Source of the DNA: Anastatus disparis
Lineage: Eukaryota; Arthropoda; Insecta; Hymenoptera; Eupelmidae
Assembly (NCBI GenBank): GCA_017163975.1
Contig: JAFFSR010000010.1
Location: 434,001 to 498,000, forward strand
Length of the DNA stretch: 64,000 bases
Reading direction: 5' to 3'
A program made the position numbers and the translations under genes. The notes beneath the pieces were generated by a model. It saw nothing but the letters and a program-made list of their open reading frames with translations. It was not told the DNA's origin and searched no databases. The first letter of the stretch is position 1; the number at the start of each line of letters is the position of its first letter. Positions 34,291-46,158 of this stretch are shown here, one piece after another.

Positions 34291-34559
34291 GAGAAGAAAA
34301 AAAGAGATAGACAGATCAGCATACGATGAGAGCAAATCGAAAGTGATGGCGCGTCTATTTCTCGCGCAGTGAGAAAAGAGGGAGACGCTGCATGCGAAAG
34401 AGAGATGGATAGAGCGTAGAGAAAAGGAGATTATCACTTCTTTCTGTTCGCTTGAGTACATCTGCACTGTATAATCATGTATATCTATATAATAGTAAAC
34501 TTTATTTTTCATAACAAATATCTTTACAGCTGATTTTGTATGTTTTAGTGTATGTGTGT
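34291..34559. other. Left flank of the Mutator-like element
   Basis: AG-rich sequence (GAGAAAAGAGGGAGACGC), then AT-rich, ending in TATGTGTGT at 34551-34559, the left copy of the presumed target duplication. Confidence 0.5.
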
Positions 34560-34926
34560 ACCTACCCCACCGTAGCCGGCAAAGTATACAAAATGAAAAA
34601 AAAAAAATGCTATTTGATAGAATTTTAACTGCACTTTCCGAAATTGCAATTATTTTTAACTGCACTCACTTAGTTTTTTTTAAATTAATTATGAAAAATT
34701 CAATTTTTTAAGAATGACATATTTCATGAAATAATGATTATCAGTAAAATTTCTGGCAATTATAAACTGCACCCTGCTTTAACTAAACTGCACCCTTTTC
34801 AAAATTCATGTAAAAGTAATATTTTTTTATAATTAAAGTAAAATAAATTTTTCTAAATTTGCATTTATGTGGCGCATGCGCATAAATTAAAAAAAACGGT
34901 AAATTCAAATTCATTATTTCTAAAAC
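34560..34926 (+). repeat. Left TIR of the Mutator-like element
   Basis: Starts ACCTACCCCACC, contains a poly-A tract, AACTGCACTCACTTAGT and AACTGCACCCTGCTTTAAC, and ends near ATTCATTATTTCTAAAA. It pairs with 45592-45958. Confidence 0.9.
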
Positions 34927-35034
34927 TTTCTTTATTTCTTTCTGAGCTTCCCTAATGATACTAGCTTTTAATTCTTAATTATAAAATATCAAAAATATTT
35001 AAATATCATGATAATGTTATATTCTCGTTGTAGA

Positions 35035-35160
35035 CTGAAATTAAATCGTGTAGAACATTTTGAAATTATAATTGAATAATTCTGTTTTCACGGTCATTCT
35101 TATTGGAAGATTTTACATTCAAACATTCTACGCGATTCATTTTCTGTCGTTGCGTTAGTA
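35035..35160. repeat. Short hairpin repeat, copy 1
   Basis: AATCGTGTAGAACATTTTGA is answered by AACATTCTACGCGATT ~90 bases later. The same hairpin, better preserved, is at 37035-37150. Confidence 0.6.
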
Positions 35161-36466
35161 AAACTATAATTCATTGTATAATGGTTATTTAAATGTACGA
35201 AATGATTTTTCGTGTAAACTCGAAAAACTTTTATATAGATTGTGTTTATATCCATATAAATTCTTTACATGATACAATAAACAACAGAGGTTATCGTTTA
35301 TTAGTGCTTATAAAATACAATTGAAGTATTAAAATAAATATTTAATTAAGGTTATAAAATCTAAAAAAATGTAAACATTCATTTACATTGATATAGTTTT
35401 AATTTAAATTCTATTTAAATGCAGCTATGCAGCTATTGACATTGTTTGGGTAGAAATCAAAATAAAAAAGATGTGTTCAATAAAATCTTAATATGCACAA
35501 GATTTCATAAAGATTATTCAATGTTCTAAAAAATTTAAAAATCCATTTATGACAAAAGAAGAGTGACAGATAAAAAAGATCTTAGAAACATGGCTCTTGG
35601 TGCATGGAATAATTTAGAATCTAAATTCAAAGTTATTTATTCACTGGTATTGCAAAATAGTTTCAGTTAGTAATATGACGATCCTTAAATCGTACTAAGT
35701 ATGTGTGTTGACAGATACTGAAGAAGAAGAGACTGCACGGACTAATAATTAATCAGAAATGTGATATAATTTTATTGGTTTAACTAAAACAAAATTATAC
35801 ATACCTGTTGAAAATCCTATAAATAAAGTTTTAATGGTACCTGCATTATCTATTGTAAAAATAACTAATATTGTAATCAATATCAATTGAAGACTTATAT
35901 TGAGTGACCAGGAAAAAAGCAGATACCTAGATTTAAAAATGCACTTTATGGTGTTATTTAACAGCTATGGATGAATCAATTTAATTATCCCTTAATGTAC
36001 AAAAAAATTCAGTAGTCATATTACTATATGTATACAATCAATGTTAAATAATTTTGAGTTACAAACAAAAGATATATTAATTAATGAAACAGGAAAAAGA
36101 TCCTAGGTATGAAGATTGAGTAAAACAGAAAAGACTGGTTGCTCTTAAATTGAGTACGTACATTTTCTTTAAAGAATTAATATTCAATTGTGTTTTGATG
36201 AACTGGCAACCAAAAGAAATTTTTGCTATTTTATCTTCTTCAGCTTTTTAACGTAAATGTAATAAAGAAGAGAAAAAAGAATAAGTTTGCTAGTTTAAAT
36301 GAGTGAAAACCGAAGATGCAAAGAGATTATACCAAACTGGCTGAAATTAAAAAAAATATGAATTGGAACCAATAACAGAACAAAGTTTTCATTTAATTTG
36401 AGTAGTGTATATCACTGGTAAGATGCAAAATGATTTGCTAAAATCATCAGACTTACTGGTATCTAA

Positions 36467-36631
36467 GAAGGTATTATTGTGAGGTGTATTCAACGATCAA
36501 ATGAAATTTTGCAAGATGTTAGAAATACTGCCATTATCATTGAACATCTTACACTCAAACAAAAGATAGAAGCATCTGTTAAAATTAAAAGAGATATTGT
36601 TTTTACAACTTCACTGTACAAACAAGATTAA
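36467..36631 (+). pseudogene. Decayed coding scrap inside the Mutator-like element
   Basis: An open stretch of 54 codons with protein-like composition (IIVRCIQRSNEILQDV at its start, IKRDIVFTTSLYKQD at its end). Upstream frames toward 35590 (LRNMALGAWNNLESKF) look coding too but are broken by stops. I do not recognise the family. It may be a remnant of a second element gene or captured sequence. Confidence 0.35.
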
Positions 36632-37034
36632 ATTTTTTAAAGAACAAGAAATAAATATGTTTTCAATAAAATTATTGATATAACAAGTTAGAGGAATTTT
36701 TAACAATATGAAAAATAAAGGTAAGATTTGAAGATTATCATTAAATGAATTAAAAGTTAGGAAATCTATGTATTAAGAAACTTAAATTTATATTAATTAA
36801 TACTTTTTGAAATGATATTAAATAAGGATAAAAAGTGATTTACTCTAAAAAGTTTAGAAATTTTGTTTATTAAAATTTTAGATTTACTAAAATTTTAGAT
36901 ATCTTTTTTAAATTATTGAGTGAATTTTTCGTTTATGAAATTTAGATATCTAAATTTTAATATTGGGATTTAAAATACTGTAATGCTCTCCACCATCTTT
37001 TTATTTTAAATTAAAATAATTCAAAAAAAAATCA

Positions 37035-37150
37035 TCATACACTTCACGGACATTGATTCGTGTGGAACATTTTAAAATTGTAACTGTTGTATCGGTTATT
37101 CTCATTGGAGGATTTCAAAATGTTCCACACGAATTAATGTCCGTCGAGTG
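37035..37150. repeat. Short hairpin repeat, copy 2
   Basis: TTCGTGTGGAACATTTTAAA near 37067 pairs with AAAATGTTCCACACGAA near 37118, flanked by CACTTCACGGAC / GTCCGTCGAGTG. This gives a ~110-bp hairpin. Confidence 0.7.
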
Positions 37151-37595
37151 TATAAACACCAATTTATTCAATCATTTTAATAACGAAATAATTATATAAT
37201 GATTTCTTATATCTATTTTTATTGTTTTCAGGTTCAAAATGTGTTTCAACAGTATAATTGCAAAAGAAGTTAGAACTGGGAAAATATAATTTTGTTTATA
37301 TTATTGAATTTTTAAATTAGATCATTTTAATACATTGTATTTAAAAAAAAACTCCAAAATCACAATCTTAGTCCAGTATTCAAATCCATTTCTACAACCT
37401 ACAACAACTAATAATAATAACAGGTAATAATATTTCAATCTTAATATTTTAGTATAAATTTCTTTTTGTTTAATTTTATGGAAAATTTTTATCAATGAAT
37501 ATAACCTTAAAAGTAATAGAAAACTTATAAATTATTATAAACTTTTAAAATTATTTTCTTTTTTATTTTTTGAAAGTATTTTACGATCTTGGATC

Positions 37596-40500
37596 TTAAA
37601 GATTTATTGTATTATTTAATATATTTTGATCACATTGTGCATAAAAAATAAAAGCTATTTTCATACTCGATATCCCTTTTACATTCACAATTTTTTTGGT
37701 TTTAAACAAATCATTTTTTTCGTACCAGGTGTTATTCAAGTTTCGACAAAATGCTACATAATGTCCTATACCTTTTTCATCAATTGGAGGAATATATTTT
37801 ACAACTCCACATAGTATGTACAACTTGTCTTCAATTTTTAAATTAGTTGGCACCTCATATAAACATGAATTTATATCTTTATTTGAAAATGATTTGTATG
37901 CATCCTCGGTATCTATACATAAATATGACCCTAATTGAGTTCTTTGAATACCAGATATATAAAGACACAATGGACATAATACATTTTTATCATCGAAATA
38001 TTTGTTTGTTTCATCTTCTAAGTTTGAAAATTAATTTTCTGTGATAATGCGAGTATTACTTAATGGTATGACAAATTTCTTTACTTCGTTTTGATGGTTA
38101 CAATTAATGCATGTTACAGTTTCTTTTATACAATCATAACTATTCATAAGTTTAGCAAAAATAGTGCTTACATTTTCAGAACAATCAATTGTTCCTTGAT
38201 GATTTTCAAATAAAGAATTTAATATGTATGCTCGATTAGTATAAAGAATATTATTCACTCCATCAATAGCATATTGATCAATCATACTTGCATAACATAA
38301 ATATTGGGATGCTAATCTAATACTTTTATTACTTTTCAGGAAATTTTGAAATACATTACTATTGCAGTAAGCTTGAGCCAAAATTTCTGTGATTGAGTCG
38401 AATGGACAGGTATTAAGAAAAGTAATTTTTTTTTCATTAACTGATCTTGCTGATAATAAATTGCCATTAATAATAATTCCTTTTCCTTTCCTTTTAGTTA
38501 CAGGTTTTTGGAGTTTAATGAATAATTCTAGATCAGGTGTTAGATACTTTCCACGAGGTTTTTTTATTTCAATTAATTCTTTTTTCATATTTTTATCTGT
38601 GTAATTTAGAGAAGTAATTTTATTAATATTATCAGTTATAATATTTTCACAGATATTTTCTTTCAATTGTTCAGGTGAATCATTTTTAAATATTTTATTA
38701 TCTACTTTTGGTCTTGTAGAATTAAAAACAACTTCTTCTGTGAAACATGTATAATCTTCAACATCATTGACAGTAAAGGTATTCTCAGATAAAATAACAG
38801 AATTTATTTCTGTATTTTTTTTTATGGTTATTACTTGAGGCTCAAGTACTTCTTTGTAAACGTAACTATAATCTTTTAAAGAATCATGATCGTCTTGGTG
38901 ATCTACAATTTTTGATTCTAAACACTCAATAATTTGATCTTCAAAATCGCTGTCTTCATTTTCATCTTCGACTGAAAAATAGTTTCGCCATCTTTCTTTT
39001 TTCATTAAATAAGAATAATTGATGTTTGCATTATTTCTTTTAGAAACAATTTTAGATTTTTGTAAATTAATTAATGCAGCTTTGGCCAATTTCATGTCAC
39101 TGTCAATTTGTCGACAGTGCTTTATAACTAACTTATCCACTCTTAAAGGTCTTTTATTTTTCAAAAACTCTTGTTTACAATTTGACCAATATGTTTCTGA
39201 TCGAGCTGATGTTGCATATAAATTAGCATTATCAAAATATGTGTTCATTACATTTGTCCAGCATACAAATTCTTTGCTTAAAATACATAATCCTTCAGCA
39301 AAATTTGGCAAATAATAATCATTTTCCATTACATCAAAATTTATTTCTTGAGAATTTTTTTCTTTTGATTCCACAGATTTTTTAATGCTTTCAATATATT
39401 GAAAAACAAGAGTTTTATCATCAAATTCGTCTTCCTCATCTAAAATTTCAGTATTATCATTTTTATATTGTTCCAATCTGGTTGAAACATTTAAATCAAA
39501 TTCAAATGTTTGGATCTTGGTGCCGATGAATTTCAGAGCTTTCTTACATTCATTGTCAAACATTTTACTGTTTGTCAAGATTAAAACGTTTTTTAAAAAC
39601 AGTGAGAAATGATCTAATTCATCAATCGTAGTCATAAATCCTACACAACGTGTATATAATTCTTTAATTCTATTTTTTTTATTTGAAAAACAGGGCCATC
39701 TAGTAACAGCATGTACTAAATGTGCTACATCTGTTCGCAATTGCGTATTTACATTTATAGTTGTATTTTTTTCTAATAAAATCTTTAAGCAAGTATCATT
39801 ATAATTTTTAAATGACTTTTCATTAAAAGCTAAACAAACTGCATTTTGGATGGCTTTGCCCATATCCGTAACTAATTCTTGTGGTATTGTAGCATTAGAT
39901 TTTATCCATTCATTTAACCAGTAAAAAATTAGTGTCATTAATTTCTGATAAAACTTGAGCCACCGGTACAATCATATTATCAATGTGTGAACATAAAACT
40001 GACATGAAAATATGACTGCTTTCACCATCAGGTCTATTAATTGGTATTACAATTGAACCTGTAGCATCCAAAGAAAGAGGATTTCCTAACTTCTTTTGGA
40101 TTTCATTATGAACTGATATTTGTTAAGGAGACCAGTACATGAGAAAAAATTTATTGAAACTTATACCCTTGATGAATTTTTTAAATTCGACATTGTTGTT
40201 TATAGTATTTAAGAGGAGGTCACGTATCTCTGTCCTTTTCTAATCAAAGAAATGATTTTTTTACAAAAACTAATAACTTTATCAAAAAATGAAGAGAAAG
40301 CCGCATCTTGTATCAGAAAAAACAATATTTTCTTTGATAAGAAAAAATTAATTTTATTGCTTCGTTCTCAAGAAAATCTTGAAAAACCAAATTGTCCACC
40401 CTAACCTCTATGATTTAAGTTTTTCAAGGTTTTCTTGAAAACGAAGCAATAAAATTAATTCTTTCTTATTAAAGAAAATATTGCTCTTTTTATTACGAAA

Positions 40501-41465
40501 TGCGGCTTTCTCGTCATTTTTTGCTAAAGTTATTAGTTTCTGTAAAAAAACTCAATTCTTTGATTAGAAAAGGACAGAGATACGTGACCTCCTCTTAATG
40601 AATCGAATAATTTAGTACCAGGTTCAATATTCAATTCTTCGTATTCACCTTCTTGAGCAGCTTTCTGAAGTACTGGTAATTTATAGAGCATTGGAGGCTC
40701 ACAATCTCCATATTCCATATCTAATGCAGCATGATCTCGACGCCACTTTTTTGGATTATAGAATTTCAAATCTTCTTTTATTTTTTTTCTTTTTGGTCCA
40801 GCTAATTTTCTTTTCTCTGTATGAGGAACTCCCCGTGAATCTGTTGTCTTTATGGTAAAGACAACTTCTTCGTCTTCTTTTGGTTTTGCATGACATACAG
40901 CAGTAATATTTGTATTACATGTTTTACAGTATCCTACTATATTAATGTATGCATCTGCTGCATCAACTACATGTCTTTTAAAATTGTATGCACAAGGCAA
41001 TTTTTCTTTTTCCCAGACTGCCTGGGCAATAGTGTCCGTCCATCCAGGTTTTAGACAATACCTTTCTCTATCATCATAAATTCTTTTAATAGGGCTAATG
41101 GATTCCCATTGTTTAAGGGACAATTTAATATTGAAAACTAATGATTTTTTATTTGACACATATTTATTTGTTTGTGACAAGATGTCTTCGTCATCATCAG
41201 TGCATGATTTAGGACTTTCATATGATTCTTCTTTAACATTTTCTTTCAAACCTTTTTCTTTTCTATAAAAAGACAAAAGATTATGTCTATCTTGTTTCAC
41301 AGCTAAATATAAATTAATTGGTGTTATTAAATTTTTTAATTCATTGCAAATTTCTTGCCATACAGTATCTTTTTTTTTCTTTAAACAATTATTTTCAAAA
41401 ATTTGAAAATCCAATAGTTTTATTAAAACTTCATCCCACGGAACTGCAGGTTTGGGTCCCACCAT
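37596..41465 (-). pseudogene. MULE/NOF-type transposase with C-terminal USP-like peptidase domain (broken)
   Basis: Starts at the ATG at 41465 (MVGPKPAVPWDEVLIKLL). The N-terminal third has a zinc-binding-looking CKTCNTNITAVCHAKP and a basic KLAGPKRKKIKED. After a hairpin insertion at 40207-40598 the frame resumes (LNTINNNVEFKK) and reads LSLDATGSIV (first catalytic Asp, codon at 40066-40068), VPVAQVLSE and, after a frameshift near 39920, ELVTDMGKAIQNAV (second Asp) and RTDVAHLVHAVTRW. A long acidic linker follows. The C-terminus has FLNTCPFDSITEIL (Cys-box-like; Cys codon 38406-38408), CINC and CPLC (zinc-ribbon-like pairs), and GIGHYVAFC...WYEKNDL (His box; His codon 37761-37763), the pattern of USP (C19) deubiquitinases. 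Breaks: the hairpin, a TAA in WSP*QISVHN, the frameshift, and one TAA at about 38031, which alone separates the last 124 codons. Family name is from memory of similar arthropod proteins; a KDZ or other DDE family is less likely. Confidence 0.65.
40207..40598. mobile_element. TTAA hairpin element family A, copy 2 (inside the transposase gene)
   Basis: TTAA at 40207-40210 and 40595-40598, with TIR GAGGAGGTCACGTATCTC on each side. Very similar to 17893-18281. On the minus strand the host codons read ...LFDS|L-N-T-I... across one TTAA, so the insertion alone interrupts an otherwise continuous frame here. Confidence 0.92.
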
Positions 41466-43140
41466 AATTATATTATTTGTCCTTAATTTACTTATAACTA
41501 AAAAATTAACTTATATTTACAAAACTTATTTCAATTTAAAATATAAAACAAAAAGAAATATTAAAATATCTATATATTTACAACACTACATTTATCAAAA
41601 ATTAATAATTATTACACTTGAATTATTATTAAAAAGTTTTTCATTACATTAAATATTAAATTCATATTTTTTAGGCAATAGAAAAGCAAAGGAGTAATTC
41701 AACCAAGAAATCGTTTTTAAATTTCGTGGAAAAACAAAAGCGCTCGTATAATGTTCCCCATTTTGATTTGCGCGGGAAATTGAAACAATAATTAAAATTT
41801 TTAAAGTACTCCAATTTTTTTTTGCTAAAAATATTTCCAGAATCATGAATAATAGAGAAAGAGAATGTACTTATGAATGGATGTATATATACTTCGAAAC
41901 TATTATATTAATGTTTTTATTACTATTATAAATAATTATTAATTTAATACAAAAATACCAATTATTTTATGTGACTTTTATTTTTTAGGAGGAATTAAAG
42001 GAATTCAAAATTTGAGACATAATTAATAGATATAAATTATCCAATGAAGAAAGACAAATAAAAAATTAATGTTTTCAAGTAAAATGTATTTTAAAATTTT
42101 GTTTTCATTTATTTGAAAATAGTTTTTCTTATTATCTTAATAAAACTGAATTAATAATCTTAAAGAAGACCCAATTTTGGAAAACTGATAAAAAGATTGA
42201 AAGGGTGAATATGTACCATCAAAATTAAGATATCGTGATGGGTTAGAGATCTTAAGATTAAAATCTCAATCTTAACAAAATTAATTTTTTAAATTATTTA
42301 TCTAGTAATAATAATCTGTAAAATAAATTTTATAAAAACTTTTTATTTATTTCAGGAAATATTTTAATCATCTTTTTAAAATGGAAAAAGAACAGGAACG
42401 TACAGAACAGATAGAAAAGATTGAATGAAATTAGAGAAGCAAGACTGGAATTTCAAAATCAAAGCGATGAAAAAATAATATATTCTACTTCCAAGGATTC
42501 TACGTTCAGATGTATGATAGATCCAACCATATGAAACGTTTATGTCATTGAAATTGTTTAAAGGCATCAATGTATCGAAACAAACTTGTTTTTGACTGTA
42601 GTTATGCACAATAGCAGTTTCATTAGAAAAATAAAATTGCACTGAACAAAACAAAATTCATAACTATGCAATGAATATATATTTGTGTAATGTTAGCTAC
42701 TGAGGAAAACTTATGACCAAACTACATGGATATCTTTCAACTTTATATGAAGATTGTTTTCCAATAATCATTAGAATAAAGTCATATTTGGAACTTTTGA
42801 CAAATCTTAATTGGTATTTTTATCATCAAATGCACCACACGAAATATAAAAGTACGATTTTGTTTTAATTTACATAATTGGAGCTTTTGTTGATAAGGTA
42901 ATATTATCTTTATTTATGGTATAAAATTTATATTAGAGATATGTGTAAATAATTTAGTATTTGTGTTACAATAATGTGAATACATTTTTCTTCTAATCGT
43001 TTTCAGTAGCCAATATCATTAGAGAAAGCAAAAAAAGGTTTAAAAATGCTAAAATTACCTTTGGATAAATATATAAAATTTAGTGATGGCAGTGGTAAAA
43101 ATTTAACAATCAATCATGTTTGTTCACTTACAGTTGATAT
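41466..43140. other. Interior of the Mutator-like element, with exon-like scraps
   Basis: AT-rich DNA. Plus-strand polypyrimidine/AG acceptor-like sites stand before short open stretches: TTTTATTTTTTAG|GAGGAATTAAAG at ~41988, TTTATTTATTTCAG|GAAATATT at ~42356, and TTCTAATCGTTTTCAG at ~43007 followed by a 42-codon frame ending CSLTVDI at ~43141. The 41880-42060 segment is repeated, diverged, at 44070-44280. These look like relics of an intron-containing gene that I cannot identify. Confidence 0.35.
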
Positions 43141-43823
43141 TTAAGGTATCAGGCCTGAGTTAAATTCTGAAAAAAAATTAAATTTAAATCTAATGATAAA
43201 TTTTTTTTATGATATTAATTGATGAAATTTTCTTTTATCATAAAAATATAAGACTTCAGAAATTATTCAATCCATGAATAATTTCAAAAGACCTCATCCA
43301 ATAGTTGAAATCCTTTTCTTTTGTCAATGGATTGATTTTGTCTATTTTTTTAGTTGCCGATTTTCAACAAATTGACTTTAAAATTTGCAGAGATCTTTGA
43401 TTTATATATCTTCACAAGTTTATTGTTTCAGTTTACTAAAAAAATGAATTAAAAAAGTTTGGTTTGGAAAAAGTTGAAAATATTAGAAAAAGTAGGTATT
43501 TTTTTAAATTTTATGCAAGTAATTTTGTTCAACATTCATTTGGGCTTGTCTTATCAAAATTCCAGGTCAGTAAACTTGTGAAGGTATATAAATTAAAGAT
43601 CTCTGCAGATTGTGAAATCAATTGGTTGAAAATTGGCTGGGAAATCCTGCGGCCACTACAAAAATAGAAAAAATCAATTCAGCGACAAAAGAAAAAGATT
43701 TTAACCATTGGATGAGGTCTTTTGAAATCATTCATGGATTGAAGTCTTATATTTAATATATATTTAAGATAAAATAAAGTTTCATTAATTTTTTTTAGAT
43801 TTAACTCAGGCTCAATAACTTAA
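43141..43823. mobile_element. TTAA palindromic element family D
   Basis: Starts TTAAGGTATCAGGCCTGAG and ends with an inverted TTTAACTCAGGCTCAATAACTTAA. The arms pair through ATTTCAAAAGACCTCATCCA (near 43282) and its inverse (near 43707). Centre near 43490, length ~683 bp. Its right TTAA is shared with the left TTAA of the family C element that follows. Confidence 0.75.
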
Positions 43824-44054
43824 GAGGCGGTCGGAACCAAATCGGTGACTTAGTTCGGTGCTTGTAATAAATGCTTATAATAATTTATTCATTTATTAAT
43901 ATGGTAAAAATATAGTCATTTCCTCTAGTCATGTGTATAAAGAATAATTTGAAATAGTTTAAGCCATAAAAATATACAAAATATTATCGTAAAGCGAAAA
44001 ATGCTGACTTGATATATACCGCAAGTCACTGATTTGGTTCCGACCGCCTCTTAA
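43820..44054. mobile_element. TTAA hairpin element family C, copy 1 (235 bp)
   Basis: TTAA on both sides with TIR GAGGCGGTCGGAACCAAATC. It starts exactly in the right TTAA of element D. A longer, internally duplicated copy is at 53132-53569. Confidence 0.88.
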
Positions 44055-45591
44055 TGCTATAATTGGAAAACAGAATGGGTGTATATATACTTTTGAACCC
44101 GTTAGAGTAATATATTTTTATTGCTATTTTAGTTTTAGATAAGTATAATTCTTTAATTATAAACAACTTTTTTTTATAATATAAAGTATGAATTACTTTG
44201 TGTACCTTTTTTATTTTTTAGGAGGAATCAAAGGAATTAAAAAATTTGGGTATGTTCATGAGAGACGCAATCAACAGTCATAAATCATAAAAGCCAAGCA
44301 ATATGTTGCTAGAAACATTAATAAAATCCGTTCCATTTCTATTTATCAATTATGTTCATTATTGTAGAAAATACCACAATTTAACAAATTTGAGTACAAC
44401 TGTTTTCTCATTTTGTTAAAAGAAATAAATTTTGAATGTCGTGCAGTTTGTAAACATGAAGCTGCAATTTTGTCACGTTGCTGTTCTCTCAAAAATGAAA
44501 AAGATATTCACAATTCAATAAGTTAAGAGTTGTTTTAGAGAAATAAATAGCAGTTTTTGTTTGCCAACTTTGTAATAAATCATCATTAAAAAAAAATATT
44601 GCATACTGTACTATGGCAAATATTGTATTGAAAAAGATTTTAACTTTTGTGCTGTTTTGGAAAATTAGAATAAAGTTTTTGTTTACATTGAAGTTTTTTA
44701 AAAAATTATTTTAACTAAAATTATAAAAACTTAGAACAAAGAAACGAGATGTTTTTCTGTCATATTTATTAATTATCATATATAAATAAATTTTTACAAG
44801 GATGTTAATTCATTGTAATAATCTAATTATCTATCTTAATGTTAGCTCTACATGTATTATTATGTATTACTCAAATAAAGTAAATAAATAAAATGGATTT
44901 TTTATCGTTTGCCAATTCAAATGAATATTATATACTTTTCTGTTTTGTTTATGAAACTTTACATTTAAATAAAACTGAGCAAGGATGCAATTTTCATTAG
45001 ACTTATTGTTAGTAGATTAAGAAAAACATTGCTTTTTATTCTATTTGTAAATTATTATATTTAAATAAATTTCGATAAGAGTGCAGTTTTAAGGAAACCA
45101 AATGCAGTAATTGTTAATAGTAATGTTTATGGGCGAGTCATTCTAAAAGATATGGTATTATTTTGTGATACGTTAATTAAATATTATGTAAGTAAATTTT
45201 TTTTTGACAATTAGTTTTTATTTGTTAGTGTTTCTGAAAAAATCATTATCCAATATTACATACTTTTCTATCTTTTTTAAAATTTTTGAATAAATTTTTA
45301 TAAGAGTGCAGTTCTGAGAAACTAAAGTGCATTTTATTTTTAAATAATATTTAAGAGAAAATTATTATTAAAAAAATACTGTATTTCAAATGATTAAGTT
45401 TTTTATTTTTAATCCAAATTTCTAGTTCTTTATGTTATGATGCGTTAACTTAAAGAATATTAAACCTAAGAAAAAGTAAGGAAATTTTTAAATATTCAGA
45501 GTGATGCGGGTTGACAAAACGAAGATGCACTTTTTCCTTACTGTCTTATTCTAAAACTGATTATAATAAGAAGGATTTTTACAATTTAGTA
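44055..45591. other. Right interior of the Mutator-like element, no gene recognised
   Basis: Holds the second copy of the segment seen at 41880-42060 (GAGGAATCAAAGGAATTAAA near 44221), then AT-rich DNA with several GAGTGCAGTTYTGAG-like phrases (near 45080 and 45304) related to the GTGCAGTT motif of the TIR. No convincing ORF. Confidence 0.4.
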
Positions 45592-45958
45592 ATTTTTAGA
45601 AATAATGAATTTGAATTTACCGCCTTTTTTATTTATGCGCATGCGCAACATAAATGTGAACTTATAAAAATTTATTTTACTTTATTAATAAAAAAATATT
45701 ACTTTTACATGAATTTTGAAAAGGGTGCAGTTTAGTCAAAGCAGGGTGCAGTTTATAATCGTCAGAAATTTTACTGAATAATCATTATTTAATGAAATAT
45801 GTCATTTTAAAAAAATTAAATTTTTCATAATTAATTTAAAAAAAACTAAGTGAGTGCAGTTAATAATAATTGCAATTTTGGAAAGTGCAGTTAAAATTCT
45901 ATCAAATAGCATTTTTTTTTTTCATTTTGTATACTTTGCCGGCTGCGGTGGGGTAGGT
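45592..45958 (-). repeat. Right TIR of the Mutator-like element
   Basis: Inverse of 34560-34926. Ends GCCGGCTGCGGTGGGGTAGGT, followed by TATGTGTGT (45959-45967). Confidence 0.9.
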
Positions 45959-46158
45959 TATGTGTGTGTGCATGCGTGCATATGTCTCCTGTGTCGTGTC
46001 AGAGTAAGCCTCACGTACACAGACTACATATTCAACTTTCTTTCAGTTTTATGTCTTAATTTATACATTTTTCTTTCACACTATACATCTTCTTTTTCTT
46101 GCTTCTCTTCAAACTCCCTCTCTCTCCGCCACTAATCCTCTTTCACTCCTATTTCTCC

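Larger units (their letters stand above)
34560..45958 (-). mobile_element. 11.4-kb Mutator-like (MULE/NOF-type) DNA transposon with long TIRs
   Basis: TIRs of about 366 bp (34560-34926 and 45592-45958) begin ACCTACCCCACCGTAGCCGG and are ~90% alike. Both ends are flanked by TATGTGTGT (34551-34559; 45959-45967), a 9-bp duplication as expected for Mutator-like elements (8-10 bp), though the motif is simple and part could be chance. Inside, on the minus strand, is a broken transposase gene (37596-41465) of a type I associate with FB/NOF-like MULEs. Other contents: decayed coding scraps, two short hairpins, and hairpin elements of families A, C and D. Confidence 0.8.

Noticed and set aside
34285..34665. 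126-codon minus-strand frame at the left edge of the Mutator-like element
   Set aside because: It runs across the TIR boundary and the target duplication, so it cannot be an ancestral gene; a similar frame start occurs in the right TIR.
34560..45958. Assignment of the Mutator-like element to the KDZ (Kyakuja/Dileera/Zisupton) group
   Set aside because: Considered because of size and zinc-finger-like motifs, but the DATGS...TDMGKA pattern, long TIRs and 9-bp duplication fit Mutator-like elements better.
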